Assembly: GCA_963849095.1 (NCBI GenBank)
Contig: CAWKGA010000008.1
Location: 806,001 to 870,000 of the forward strand
Length of the DNA: 64,000 nucleotides
Reading direction: 5' to 3'
DNA from: JASHUC01 sp963849095
GTDB taxonomy: Bacteria; Pseudomonadota; Gammaproteobacteria; Steroidobacterales; Steroidobacteraceae
Made by a program: the position numbers and the translations under genes. Shown here one piece after another: positions 26,241 to 35,385 of the stretch. Position 1 is the first letter of the stretch, and each line of letters opens with the position of its first letter. Under the pieces are notes generated by a model. It saw nothing but the letters and a program-made list of their open reading frames with translations. It was not told the origin of the DNA and did not search any database.

Positions 26241-26543
26241 ATGCCGTCGAATTTCTTTCAGAGAGCTCTACGCCAGCTGCGCGCGGAGTCGGCTGCGAGC
26301 GCGGAGAGCGGCCCGTTCCTGCGGCTCATTTTCGCCGTGGCGGCGATCTTCTTCGTGGGCTCGCTGCTCGCGATCGGAAGGATCGCCTGGGCGCTGGATC
26401 ACGGGGTCGCGTGGGTCAACTTTCGGGGCTCCCCCCTCAGCCACCGTGACATGTACACCGCGCTCGCCCTGTCGGGGTTCGCTGCACTGTGCTCGGTCGG
26501 GGTCGTCGTGTCGCTGCGCAAGTCGCTCCTCGGGCCGAAATAG
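26241..26543 (+). CDS. Small two-pass membrane protein (100 aa), unknown
   Basis: A 100-residue protein with two membrane segments (about 26-50, FLRLIFAVAAIFFVGSLLAI; and about 72-92, ALALSGFAALCSVGVVVSL) joined by a polar loop. The ATG at 26241 and the overall composition look genuine, but I do not recognise the family. It sits between the two ankyrin genes, in opposite direction to both, and ends 22 bp before the end of the second ankyrin gene. Confidence 0.55.
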   Translation: MPSNFFQRALRQLRAESAASAESGPFLRLIFAVAAIFFVGSLLAIGRIAWALDHGVAWVNFRGSPLSHRDMYTALALSGFAALCSVGVVVSLRKSLLGPK

Positions 26544-26565
26544 CCCCGGGGAGGGCCTGGCCCGG

Positions 26566-28239
26566 CTACCGGGCGGCCGTCAGCGGAGAGCGTTGCACCG
26601 CAGGGAGCGGCGCCGACGCGGCACCTCGGGTGGAGGTGATCTCCTCGCCGGCGCTCGCCTGGCTGAGCATCGCGATGATCTGCTTCACGGGCCTGAAGCC
26701 CCGGCCCCGGCCGCCGGCGCCGCGGGTGGCGGCCATCAGGGGCGTTCTACCCATGTCATCCTTCACGTTGACCTGGGCGCCGTGCTGGAGCAGGTACTGG
26801 ACGACCTTGGGCCAGCCGAGGGAGATCGCGCCGTACAGGGCCGTCTGTCCCTGGCGGTTCGTCATGCCGCTCGCCCGTGCGATTCGGGCGGTCAGGCTGC
26901 TGGTATCCGTCACCCGGGCATTGATGTTGGCTCCCGCCTTGAGGAGCAGAGCGATCGTGTTGACGGCATTCGACTCTGCATTCGGTGAGAAGTCGCCTCT
27001 CCCGCCGAAGAGGCCTCCGAAGGCCGATCCCACGCCCGCCGCGGCGACGAGCGGGGTCACCCCGTTGATATTGGGAAGGTCCACGAGCGCGCCGTGCTGG
27101 AGCAGCAACGGGATGGCCTCGGTGTCGTGCGTGATGGCGGCGAGGAGGAGCGGAGTGCACCCCGTCCTCAGCAGGTCATCGACAAATCGTCCACTGTTCC
27201 CGCCGCGCCCGGGACGGTGCAGATCGAGCTGTGCGTTCGGATCGACGCCGGCGTCGAGCAGCATGCGGATGATGTCTATCGCCGTCGTCTGATCCGGCTG
27301 AGTGGCGCGTGTCTCCTGCGCTGGACCGCCGCCCCGGCCACCCCGGCCGCGCCGCCCATCTCCGATGACCTGCGCATAAGTGTGCATGTCGACGGCGATG
27401 TAGAGCGGGGTCCGGCCATACCAATCCCAGGCATTCGGATTGGCGCCGTGCTGCAGGAGGTACTTGGCGACGTCATAGTGGAGATTGTCGATCGACGACA
27501 TCAGAGGCGTGACGCCCTCGGGCGTCGGCTTGTTGATGTCTGCGCCGCCTTTCAGCAGCGCTTGCACGCAGCCCATGCAGCCGGAGCGCACCGCGTAGAG
27601 CAAAGGCGTGAGGCCCCCCTCGGGCCGGTACTGAGCGCGCGGCTCCGAGGTGATCTGTGTCGCCTTGTCGAGCCAGTCGTTGTAGATCGCGCGCGTGTTC
27701 ACCGCCGCGCCGTGCTTGACCAAGTACTGCGTCACGTCGGCGTGGCCCTCGGCAGCCGCCCACATGACGGCCGTCTGGCCGCGCCACCGCTCGCGCGCGT
27801 TGACGTTCGCGCCGTGGCGGACGAGCAGCTTGACGATCTTCAGGGTCCCATTGCGAGAAGCCAGCATCAGCGGCGTTTGACCGTCCGCGTTCGCAGGGTC
27901 CGCCTTGGCGCCGGCTCTGAGCAGCATCTTGACCAGGTCGACATCGGCCGCCTTGACGGCTTCCTCGAGGGGGCTCGAGCCGAAGTTGTTCATGGCATTG
28001 GGATCAGCCCCGTGCTTCAGCAGGGCCGTGACCAACCCCTTATCGAGCCGGTAGGAGGCCCAGTCGAGCGGGGTGCTCCCATCGCCCTGCGGGACGTTGA
28101 CGCTCGCGCCGGTGTTGACCAGTTTCAACGCGGCGGCATCCTGTCCCGCTTGAATCAGGTCGGCGAGTCCGGGATCGGCATAGGCCGCGCCCGATACCGC
28201 CAACAATCCCGCTGCCGCGACGAGCCACCGTGTCGTCAT
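26566..28239 (-). CDS. Exported ankyrin-repeat protein (paralogue 2)
   Basis: About 557 residues: signal peptide WLVAAAGLLAVSGAAYA, then ankyrin repeats closely parallel to the protein encoded at 24060-25688 (PGLADLIQAGQDAAALKLV, AVMWAAAEGHADVTQYLV, RSGCMGCVQALL, YGRTPLYIAVDMHTY). The central linker has a Gly/Arg-rich insert (GRRGRGGRGGG) absent from the first copy. It is the last gene of a tight four-gene run DUF1592-DUF1552-MBL-ankyrin (gaps 16, 18 and 10 bp), so it should be co-expressed with those exported proteins. ATG 28239 was chosen because it directly precedes the signal peptide. Confidence 0.9.
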   Translation of the reverse strand: MTTRWLVAAAGLLAVSGAAYADPGLADLIQAGQDAAALKLVNTGASVNVPQGDGSTPLDWASYRLDKGLVTALLKHGADPNAMNNFGSSPLEEAVKAADVDLVKMLLRAGAKADPANADGQTPLMLASRNGTLKIVKLLVRHGANVNARERWRGQTAVMWAAAEGHADVTQYLVKHGAAVNTRAIYNDWLDKATQITSEPRAQYRPEGGLTPLLYAVRSGCMGCVQALLKGGADINKPTPEGVTPLMSSIDNLHYDVAKYLLQHGANPNAWDWYGRTPLYIAVDMHTYAQVIGDGRRGRGGRGGGPAQETRATQPDQTTAIDIIRMLLDAGVDPNAQLDLHRPGRGGNSGRFVDDLLRTGCTPLLLAAITHDTEAIPLLLQHGALVDLPNINGVTPLVAAAGVGSAFGGLFGGRGDFSPNAESNAVNTIALLLKAGANINARVTDTSSLTARIARASGMTNRQGQTALYGAISLGWPKVVQYLLQHGAQVNVKDDMGRTPLMAATRGAGGRGRGFRPVKQIIAMLSQASAGEEITSTRGAASAPLPAVQRSPLTAAR

Positions 28240-28249
28240 GAATCCTTGC

Positions 28250-29170
28250 CTAGACGATGTTCGGGGCGAGCTCATCTTGGTGGCCCCACAGACCCTTGAA
28301 GGCATCGTACACAAACTTCTTCGGGTCGCTCCAGGGTCGGCTAAGGCCCTTCATGGCGCCCGCGTCCAGCATGTCCTGGGCGCTGTAGCCCTGCCGCAGA
28401 TAATCGACCAGGCGCGTATAGACGACCTGCAGCACGTCGTGTTCCGCCTTCAGCTCGCTGCGGGAGATGACCGGACCGAAGGCCGGCACGATCTTCGTCT
28501 GGTCGTTGGCGAGCTTGTAGAGGAGCGTCAGCGCATCGAGGCGGCCGCCGATCCAGCCGCCGCCGAACCAATCAAGCTCGGGATCGCGAACCGGGGACGC
28601 CACATGACCCACCGCGAGCACGTTGGCGTCTCGAAAGTACACGTACGCGTCGCCGTCCGTGTGGGCCTCGACGAGGTAGCCGTAATCGATGTGCTCGCCG
28701 CCGGCGGTCATGGCGCCGGTCGAAAAGAAGGTCTGGGTGGGCCACGCCGCCTTGGGAAGGGCCTTGATGTAGCGGTCCGTGTCGGGATCGTAGTGATCCG
28801 TCGAGATCCAGTCCTTCGTCTTGTGCTGCGAGATGATCGCCGCTCCGGCCTTGCCGAGCGCCGCGTTCGATCCGGTCTGGTCCGGATGCCAGTGAGTGTT
28901 GATCAGAGTCTGCACCCGCCCGCCGCCGGGCAGTTGTCGCAGCTGGCCGAGCAGGGCGTCCGTGTAGCCCGGGCTGCCGCTATCGACGAGCAGCAAGCCA
29001 TCGCCGGTGGACAGGGCAACGACGTTGTCCTTCAGCCCGCTCACCACGGCGATCTTGTCGGTGAGGCGCGCGATGTCTGGTGTGCCCGATGCGTCCGCGC
29101 GAGCGAAGGGCGCGAGCGACACGCCGATGAGTCCTCCGAGGGTCCCTTGTAGAACTGTCCGGCGATCCAA
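28250..29170 (-). CDS. Metallo-beta-lactamase-fold exported hydrolase
   Basis: A 306-residue protein starting with a twin-arginine-like leader (MDRRTVLQGTLGGLIG) and carrying the MBL metal motif as NTHWHPDQTGS, with further ligand candidates in VEAHTDGDAYVYF and AVGHVAS. Such proteins hydrolyse diverse substrates, so no specificity is assigned. It lies in the DUF1592-DUF1552-MBL-ankyrin operon and probably works in the periplasm with those proteins. The family length of about 300 residues is normal. Confidence 0.88.
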   Translation of the reverse strand: MDRRTVLQGTLGGLIGVSLAPFARADASGTPDIARLTDKIAVVSGLKDNVVALSTGDGLLLVDSGSPGYTDALLGQLRQLPGGGRVQTLINTHWHPDQTGSNAALGKAGAAIISQHKTKDWISTDHYDPDTDRYIKALPKAAWPTQTFFSTGAMTAGGEHIDYGYLVEAHTDGDAYVYFRDANVLAVGHVASPVRDPELDWFGGGWIGGRLDALTLLYKLANDQTKIVPAFGPVISRSELKAEHDVLQVVYTRLVDYLRQGYSAQDMLDAGAMKGLSRPWSDPKKFVYDAFKGLWGHQDELAPNIV

Positions 29171-29188
29171 GGTGCAACTCCTCCGCGC

Positions 29189-30535
29189 TCAGATCGCGAT
29201 GGTGCCGGTGCTGGCGCCGAACTTCTTCTGATCGACGCCGACGACGTTCAGCACCGTGAGCAGCACGTTCGAGAGCGGGGTGTGCGCAGGCAGCTCGATG
29301 TGCTGTCCGCCCTTGACCTTCCCGCAGGCGCCGCCGACGAGGATGTTGGGCAGCGGATAGCTGTCGTGCCGATCGCTGTTGCTCATGTTCGAGCCGTACA
29401 GGAAGATCGAGTGATCGAGCAGCGTTCCGTCGCCGTCCTGGATCGACGCGAGCTTGTCGACGAAATGGGCGAAGCGCTCCGCGTGCCAGGTCTGGATCTT
29501 GATCAGGCGCTGGATCCGGCCGAGATCGTTCGCGTGGTGGGACAGCGGATGGAAGGCGTCCGGCACGCCAATGAAGTTGTAGGTGCGGTTGGTCCCCTCC
29601 GAGACCATGAAATACGAGGCGACGCGCGTCACGTCGGCCTGATACGCGAGCGCGAGCAGGTCGAACATCAATTCCACCTGCTTGTCGAACTGGTCCTGCA
29701 CGCCGACGGGCGTTTCCGGCAGCGACACGTTCGTCAGCTTGTGCTCCTCGGATTTCTGGATGCGCCGCTCGATCTCCCGAACGGTATCGAGGTAGTTCGC
29801 GAGAACGGCTCGGTCGCTCGGCCCCAGTTCGCGCTGCAGCGCCTGGGTCCGGTCCGAGATCAGGTCAAGGAGGCTCGAGGTCTCGTGCGAGATGGCCACG
29901 CGTTGCTGGGCCGTATCACCTTCGCCGAAGAGCTGGATGAACACCTTGCGCGGGTTGTACTCCATCGGCAGCGGAGTATTGGCATTGCGGAACGACAGCG
30001 TGGAGCTGTAGTAGCAGCCCCCGACGGCCCCGCCGCAGGCGGCGACCTGGACGGTGGTCTCCGAGCACACCTCGAGCGAAGGCAGCGCCGTCTCCTGGCC
30101 GATGTGACTCGCCACGGCCTGGTCGAGGGTGATCGACATGTCGGGGACGGCCGAAGCGGTGTTGGGATGGATGCCGCTCATCCAGGCCGCCGGGACGAGG
30201 ACATGAACAGAATCGAGACTCGCCAGATCCTCGAGATTGCTGAACGAGGTGACGTAGCGCTTGTACTTCTCGAGCGAGGCGAGGATCGGGCTCAGCTTGT
30301 ACGTCGGCCCCGAGCCGCTCGGCATCCAGTGATCCATCTTCGCCCCATAGGGCGTGTTGTTCATGATCGCGCCGTGCGGCCAGTAGAAGAACCCCGCGCG
30401 CATCTTTGGCGCGGCGACGGTCTTCGCGAGCGCCGTGCCGGCAGGGATCATGGCATCGAGCAGCGGCAATGCGAGCGAGACGCCGAGACCCTTCAAGGTC
30501 GCCCGGCGGGAGATGTGTTTCTTGGTCAGGAACAT
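29189..30535 (-). CDS. DUF1552 domain-containing protein
   Basis: A 448-residue protein with a twin-arginine leader (ISRRATLKGLGVSLALPLLDAM) and the DUF1552 core: FFYWPHGAIMNNTP, PAAWMSGIHPN, YNPRKVFIQLFGEGD, then YFMVSEGTNRTYNFIG and the end NVLLTVLNVVGVDQKKFG. The family is most common in Planctomycetes and is of unknown function; the fold resembles arylsulphatase/DUF1501 proteins. In nearly all genomes it is paired with DUF1592 proteins, as here (16-bp gap). It is exported and probably acts on the cell surface or in the periplasm. Confidence 0.93.
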   Translation of the reverse strand: MFLTKKHISRRATLKGLGVSLALPLLDAMIPAGTALAKTVAAPKMRAGFFYWPHGAIMNNTPYGAKMDHWMPSGSGPTYKLSPILASLEKYKRYVTSFSNLEDLASLDSVHVLVPAAWMSGIHPNTASAVPDMSITLDQAVASHIGQETALPSLEVCSETTVQVAACGGAVGGCYYSSTLSFRNANTPLPMEYNPRKVFIQLFGEGDTAQQRVAISHETSSLLDLISDRTQALQRELGPSDRAVLANYLDTVREIERRIQKSEEHKLTNVSLPETPVGVQDQFDKQVELMFDLLALAYQADVTRVASYFMVSEGTNRTYNFIGVPDAFHPLSHHANDLGRIQRLIKIQTWHAERFAHFVDKLASIQDGDGTLLDHSIFLYGSNMSNSDRHDSYPLPNILVGGACGKVKGGQHIELPAHTPLSNVLLTVLNVVGVDQKKFGASTGTIAI

Positions 30536-30551
30536 GTGCGGGTCCTACCCA

Positions 30552-33002
30552 TCATGGGCCGAAAGCGCCGTTCGGGCTCTCGTTCAGAGCGACCTTCAGG
30601 CCGGCAGGTGGCGTCGAGTGGGACACGGCCTGCATGCGGAAGTCATCGCTCCCCACGATTGCGAGGACGATCGCGAAGAAACGGTAGTCATCCTTCTTGG
30701 CCTCCCGAACGATCGCGCGGACCTGCGGCATGTCGTAGTAATCGAGCTTCCGTCCGAGGCCATACATCATCAGCTTCTGGGTGAGCGCCCCGACGAATTG
30801 ATCGGGCCGGGCCATCAGGTCCCGCCGCAGATCGTTCACCCCTTTCACCGGGGTACCGTTCGGCAACACGGACCCGGAGTCGATCGTCTCGTTGGCGATG
30901 TGGTCGAACGTCCGCCACTCACCCGTCGCGTCGAAGTTCTCGAGCGCGAGGCCGTACGGGTCGATCACCCCGTGGCACTGGCTGCAGCTCGGGTTGGCGC
31001 GGTGCAGAGCCAGGCGCGCGCGCACGGTCGTCGGCTTCTCTCCCGGGTGCAGGGACAAATCCATGTTGACGTTCGGCGGCGGCTGCGCGGGAGGCGTGCC
31101 CATCAGCTTGTCGAGAATCCAGGCGCCGCGCCGCACCGGCGAGGTACGGTCCGCGTAGGAAGTCTCCATCAGCATCGCGCCCTTGCCGAGCAGGCCCCAG
31201 CGCTCCGGGTGGTCCTTCAGGACGACCCGGCGGAACTGGCTGCCGTGGACCGAATCGATACCGTAGTGCCTCGCGAGCTCTCCGTTGAGGAACGTGTAGT
31301 TGGCGTCGAGCAGATCGAGAACGCTGCCGTTCCCGAGGAAGACGCTCGAGATGAACAGCTGCGCCTCTTTGGCGAAGTCGTCGCGCAGCGCCGGGGTGTA
31401 GTCCGGGAAGAGCTGCGGGTCGGGCACGACGGAGTCGAGCTTGTCCTGGTTGATGTCGAGCCAGTGGAACGCGAAGTCGTTCACCAGCGTCTCGGCACGG
31501 GGATCGGCTAGCATGCGCAGCGCCTGAGCGTCGAGGACCTTGGGATCACTCAACTTGCCGGCCGTCGCGAGGCGGAGCAGCTCGTCGTCGGGACCCTGGC
31601 CCCAGAGGAAGAACGAGAGGCGCGAGGCGAGCTCGAGATTGCTCAACGCATGGAGCTTCCCGTCGTCGGCGTTCCGAGAAGGCAGGATTACCCGGTAGAG
31701 AAAGTCGGGGCTCGCGAGCACGGCGGCCACGAGCTGGTCGATGCCGGCATTGAATCCGCCCTGCTTGCTGCCGTAGTCATAGAACGGCATCAGGGTGTCG
31801 AGGTCGGCCTGCGTGATGGGCCGCCGGAAAGCGAGCCGGGCGAGATGCGTGGCGATCTGCTCGGCGCAGGGCCGCTCTTCGGCAGCGGTCGTCGGCATGC
31901 AGACGAAGATCTTCTTGCGGCTCGCCGTCATGGACAGGTGTGTCGGGCCGAAGGGACCCGCCACGGTGATTCCGCCGAGCAGGCGGGCGTCGCGCGGTCT
32001 TCCGAAGAAGCCGCCGCCCACTTCCTCGTCGTTCTCGGCGTCGGATCGCTGAATGAAGCTCACGACCACCTTGTGCTGTCCGGCCGCCACGTGCACCGGA
32101 ATGTTGGCGAACCGATCCATGATCTGCTTGCTGCCGGCGGCGCCGTGGCGATCGGCGATCTCGAGATCCTTGAGTCCGCCGAGATCGCCGTGGAACACTT
32201 CCTTCCCGTCCACGAGCAGAACCACCGTGCTCCGCGTTTCCGTCGCCCAGGTGTACAGGCCCACGTCGAGGTCGCTCACGGTGAAGTGGTACTCGCCGTC
32301 CACCGGGAAGTCATGGGTGAACTCCATTCCGCCGCGCGTGCCGAGCGGCATGCCGCTCAGGTAGCTGTCCTGCGTGCTGCGAGGGGCCGGATAGAATGTG
32401 GATGCCACCCGGGGCGAGGGGTTCCCCACCGCGAGGTCCGCGACGATGCGCGCCGCTCTGACGTACTGGTCGAGAAACACCGGTGACATGCTGAGGCCGT
32501 CGGCGATGTTGTCGAACCCGCCCACCTCGGTCTCCGGCGGCAGCAGATCATCGACATCGACGTTCACGCCGAGCAGGGCGTGAACTTCGTTGCCGTATTG
32601 GGTGCGGTTCAGCCGCTGGATGGAGACATGGCCCGCGAGAGGATCATCGCCGGCTGCGTCGGCGGCGTCGAGATATCCCTGCAGCCAGCCGACGAACTTG
32701 TCGATCTGCTTCTGCGGCGGCTGCGGGTTGCCGGGCGGCGGCATCAGGCGGCCGCTCAGCTTGCGTACCGCGGCCTCCCAGATGTTGGCCTGTGCCGGGA
32801 CCTGCTGCGGGCTCATGGTGTCGAACGCCACGCCTCCCGCCCAATCCACGGTGTTGTGGCACTTGCTGCAGTACTGCTTGAGCATGCCCCAGTTCTGATG
32901 ACCCCGCTGGACATACTGGGGTTTGACCACACCGTCGGCGGCAAAGCCCTGCAGGGAGAACCCGAGAGCGAGCAGAGAGCAGAGCAGAATGTGGTGTCGC
33001 AT
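30552..33002 (-). CDS. DUF1592 domain-containing cytochrome-like protein
   Basis: An 816-residue exported protein: signal peptide, then a cytochrome-type CSKCH haem site at residues 45-49, DUF1587 and DUF1595-type regions, the DUF1592 core (YDYGSKQGGFNAG, LASPDFLYRVI, ASRLSFFLWGQGPDDELLR), DUF1588 (RTSPVRRGAWILDKLMGTPP) and a second haem site CSQCH near 675, followed by a DUF1585 C-terminus. This modular layout is typical of the paralogous planctomycete-type family. Two haems suggest electron transfer, perhaps in oxidation of an organic compound. First gene of the operon continuing into DUF1552. Confidence 0.94.
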   Translation of the reverse strand: MRHHILLCSLLALGFSLQGFAADGVVKPQYVQRGHQNWGMLKQYCSKCHNTVDWAGGVAFDTMSPQQVPAQANIWEAAVRKLSGRLMPPPGNPQPPQKQIDKFVGWLQGYLDAADAAGDDPLAGHVSIQRLNRTQYGNEVHALLGVNVDVDDLLPPETEVGGFDNIADGLSMSPVFLDQYVRAARIVADLAVGNPSPRVASTFYPAPRSTQDSYLSGMPLGTRGGMEFTHDFPVDGEYHFTVSDLDVGLYTWATETRSTVVLLVDGKEVFHGDLGGLKDLEIADRHGAAGSKQIMDRFANIPVHVAAGQHKVVVSFIQRSDAENDEEVGGGFFGRPRDARLLGGITVAGPFGPTHLSMTASRKKIFVCMPTTAAEERPCAEQIATHLARLAFRRPITQADLDTLMPFYDYGSKQGGFNAGIDQLVAAVLASPDFLYRVILPSRNADDGKLHALSNLELASRLSFFLWGQGPDDELLRLATAGKLSDPKVLDAQALRMLADPRAETLVNDFAFHWLDINQDKLDSVVPDPQLFPDYTPALRDDFAKEAQLFISSVFLGNGSVLDLLDANYTFLNGELARHYGIDSVHGSQFRRVVLKDHPERWGLLGKGAMLMETSYADRTSPVRRGAWILDKLMGTPPAQPPPNVNMDLSLHPGEKPTTVRARLALHRANPSCSQCHGVIDPYGLALENFDATGEWRTFDHIANETIDSGSVLPNGTPVKGVNDLRRDLMARPDQFVGALTQKLMMYGLGRKLDYYDMPQVRAIVREAKKDDYRFFAIVLAIVGSDDFRMQAVSHSTPPAGLKVALNESPNGAFGP

Positions 33003-33298
33003 GGCGGTCTTGAAAGCCCAACCCGATCAGACAACAAGCGCGTCCCGCGCCGTATGCAGCTGTTCTACACCACCGCTTGCCCCGTAGTCAGGTCCTCAGT
33101 TCCCAGTGTCACCACGAGCATCACGAACCCCGGGGTTGGCGTCACGAATGGCGAGCCATTCGCGAGGGGTGCGACAGGGTTCTCGCGCGAGGCTCCGCCG
33201 GGAACTTTAGCGACGGGACGAGGTCGTCCAGTCCCTGGACGATGCAGCAAATGGCTAACGGCTCGCGCCGTCGCCATGAACGAGTCCGCTGGCAGCCG
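33003..33298. other. Intergenic region rich in inverted repeats
   Basis: No convincing gene. Four dyads lie within 120 bp: AACCCCGGGGTT (33126-33137), CGAATGGC/GCCATTCG (33145-33162), CTCGCGCGAG (33182-33191) and TCGTCCAG/CTGGACGA around TCC (33224-33242). A weak 70-residue minus-strand frame (33065-33277) has no supporting signal. The cluster could be a structured RNA, a terminator complex behind the frameshifted SDR gene, or an operator region for the DUF1592 operon. Confidence 0.45.
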
Positions 33299-34469
33299 TC
33301 AAGTCTTGCGGGTGCGCGCGCGCTCGCAGCGCTTGCGGTCGCGCTCCGCAGCGTAAATGGACTTGCCCATGATCATGCGCTCCATGGTGACGCGCGCCTG
33401 CGGAACCTTCAGACCGACCGGCATCGATGCGAGAATCGCTTCGCTCCGCGCGCGCAGGTCCGCCTCGAACTCCGGCGTGTTGAGGATGTAGAGATCGTTG
33501 TTGCGGATGCCCCGCAGCACCAGAACGTCCGGCCTCGAGCGGGTCCATGCCGGGCGGCGGCCCCATGCGCCTCATCGCGGCCCGCATCCGGGCCATCATC
33601 TTCGGGTCGGGCGGCGGCTGATTCCCGGTGGGATCGCTCAGCGAGGCCGGACGATTGCGATTCGACTCGCCGATGTCCGTGTTGACGATCCCCGGACAGA
33701 AGACCGAGACGCCGATGTTGGTGTCAGCGAGCTCGGCGCGCAGCGCCTCCATCATCCCAACCACCGCGAACTTTGACGTTGAGTAAATTCCGGGGCCGTC
33801 ATCGACGATGAGCCCCGCGATCGACGAGGTCGCGACGATTTGACCTCCCTCACCGTGGGCCCTCATTCGTGGGAGGAAGGTGTGCACACCGTTGAAGACA
33901 CCGTTGAGATTGACCCCGATGCCCCAGTCCCAGTCGTTGTAGGTCGCGGTGGTGAGCGGCGCGAAGACGGCGACGCCCGCGTTGTTGACCAGCACGTGGA
34001 TCTTGCCAAAGACGCTCGTCGCCTCGTCCGCCGCTTTCTCCATCCCGGGCCGGTCGGTCACATCGACGTTGATCGCATGGACCCCGCTTCCGGCGCTTCG
34101 CAGCGCCTCCATCGCCTGATCGAGGTGGCGCTTCGTCCGGTACGTGATGACGATCTTCATGCCGGCCTCGGCGAACGCGCGCGCCATGCCGAGGCCGATG
34201 CCGCTGTCGCCTCCCGTGATGAAGGCGACCTTGCCCTCCACGTCCTGCATGGGAGTCTTCACGTCCGGGCAATCGCTCGGAGCCGCTCCTCGAGGCGCGG
34301 CTCCCTCATCTGCCGCGCGGGCCGCGAGGGGGATGAGGGCTGCCGTGCCGGCCGCCGCAAGCGCGGTGCGCTCGAGGAAGCGGCGGCGCGCGCGTCCGGA
34401 GTCGCTCAAGTCGGCGCGTGTGGTCGGCTGCAGTGTTTCCTGGACCTGGTTCTTTGTTCGCTCTGACAT
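33299..34469 (-). pseudogene. Short-chain dehydrogenase/reductase with Tat signal; one frameshift
   Basis: The N-terminus carries a twin-arginine leader (RARRRFLERTALAAAG), unusual for an NAD(P) enzyme. The SDR fold follows: ITGGDSGIGLG, VLVNNAGVAVFAPL, catalytic YSTSK and CPGIVNTDIG. Near 33525 the frame must change by removing one base to recover the conserved C-terminus (VLRGIRNNDLYILNTPEFEADL and ERDRKRCERARTRKT). About 389 residues in total. It resembles the SDR at 58571-59434 but is longer at both ends. It could be a real pseudogene or a sequencing error. Confidence 0.85.
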
Positions 34470-34557
34470 GGTCTTCTCCGGGAGATCGGAAGCCGGGACA
34501 GCGCTCGGCTAAGCTATCGCCTTCTGCAACCGCCGTTCGGCGTGATCGGGCTGCTGC

Positions 34558-35385
34558 GTGATGACACCAATGCGAAGACGGATCTGGCGCCTCGTGAGCT
34601 TGTGCGTGCTCGCGCTCGTAACTTCCTCTATTGCGTGGCTGGTATCAAGGCCCACGTTGATCCCCATCGGTCCTTACCAGCTCGAGGCGCGTATCCGGGG
34701 CAAGGGCCGCCCGGCGGTAGTCTTCGAGGCGGGGATCGAGGGGGGGTTCGCTCCGTATACGGCGCTCCAGGATCAAATTGCGGATGAGACCCAGACGCTC
34801 ACGTACGAGCGGGCGGGCCTCGGCCGCTCCGGCTCGGGACCGGAGCCGCCCACGGCCGAGCAGGCCGCGCGCGAGCTGCGTGTGCTCCTGGCCGTCGCGG
34901 GCATTCAGCCCCCGGTCATCCTCGTGTGCTACTCGGCCGGCTGCCTGTACACGCGAGTGTTCGCGCACGATTTCCCGGCCGAGACGGCAGGCATCGTGTT
35001 CGTGGACCCGATGACCGAGGATTATTACGAGCGGATGCGGAAATCGACGCCCGGTGAATGGCGCGATGCCGAAGCCAAGATGTCTGCGGGCGCGCGCCGC
35101 GAGCTTGCCGCCCTCCCCGAAACGCTCGATGAGGCACGCAAGGCCTGGCCGTTGCCGCAGGTGCCGTGCGTCGTCATCACGGCGCTGCAGCCGCTCGGCA
35201 AGTGGCCGTTCCAGTCGCGGCCGGATATGGATGAATGGCTGAAGGCGAGCGAGGAGCTCGTCAGCCGGTTGCAGCCGGTCTCGCACATCGTGCTGCCGAA
35301 GGCGACCCACCAGAGCATCCTTCAGGGCGATTCGGTCGCAAAGCCCATCCTTCAGATGATCGAGCGCGTGAAGGGTATCGGCTAG
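34558..35385 (+). CDS. Alpha/beta-hydrolase, membrane-anchored
   Basis: A 275-residue protein with an N-terminal membrane anchor (LVSLCVLALVTSSIAWLV) and an alpha/beta-hydrolase domain. The nucleophile elbow is CYSAGC (Cys instead of the usual Gly before x-S-x-G), an oxyanion region GFAPYTALQ, and a C-terminal HQSILQGD with the likely catalytic His. The acid residue is not obvious. Substrate unknown. It is divergent from the SDR gene and its stop overlaps by 3 bp the stop of the convergent POT transporter gene. Confidence 0.85.
   Translation: MMTPMRRRIWRLVSLCVLALVTSSIAWLVSRPTLIPIGPYQLEARIRGKGRPAVVFEAGIEGGFAPYTALQDQIADETQTLTYERAGLGRSGSGPEPPTAEQAARELRVLLAVAGIQPPVILVCYSAGCLYTRVFAHDFPAETAGIVFVDPMTEDYYERMRKSTPGEWRDAEAKMSAGARRELAALPETLDEARKAWPLPQVPCVVITALQPLGKWPFQSRPDMDEWLKASEELVSRLQPVSHIVLPKATHQSILQGDSVAKPILQMIERVKGIG

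Noticed and set aside
28238..29152. Plus-strand frame over the MBL gene
   Set aside because: Antisense shadow; low-complexity, no motifs.
33065..33277. 70-residue minus-strand frame in the intergenic region
   Set aside because: No ribosome-binding site, family match or signal; lies in the dyad-rich segment.
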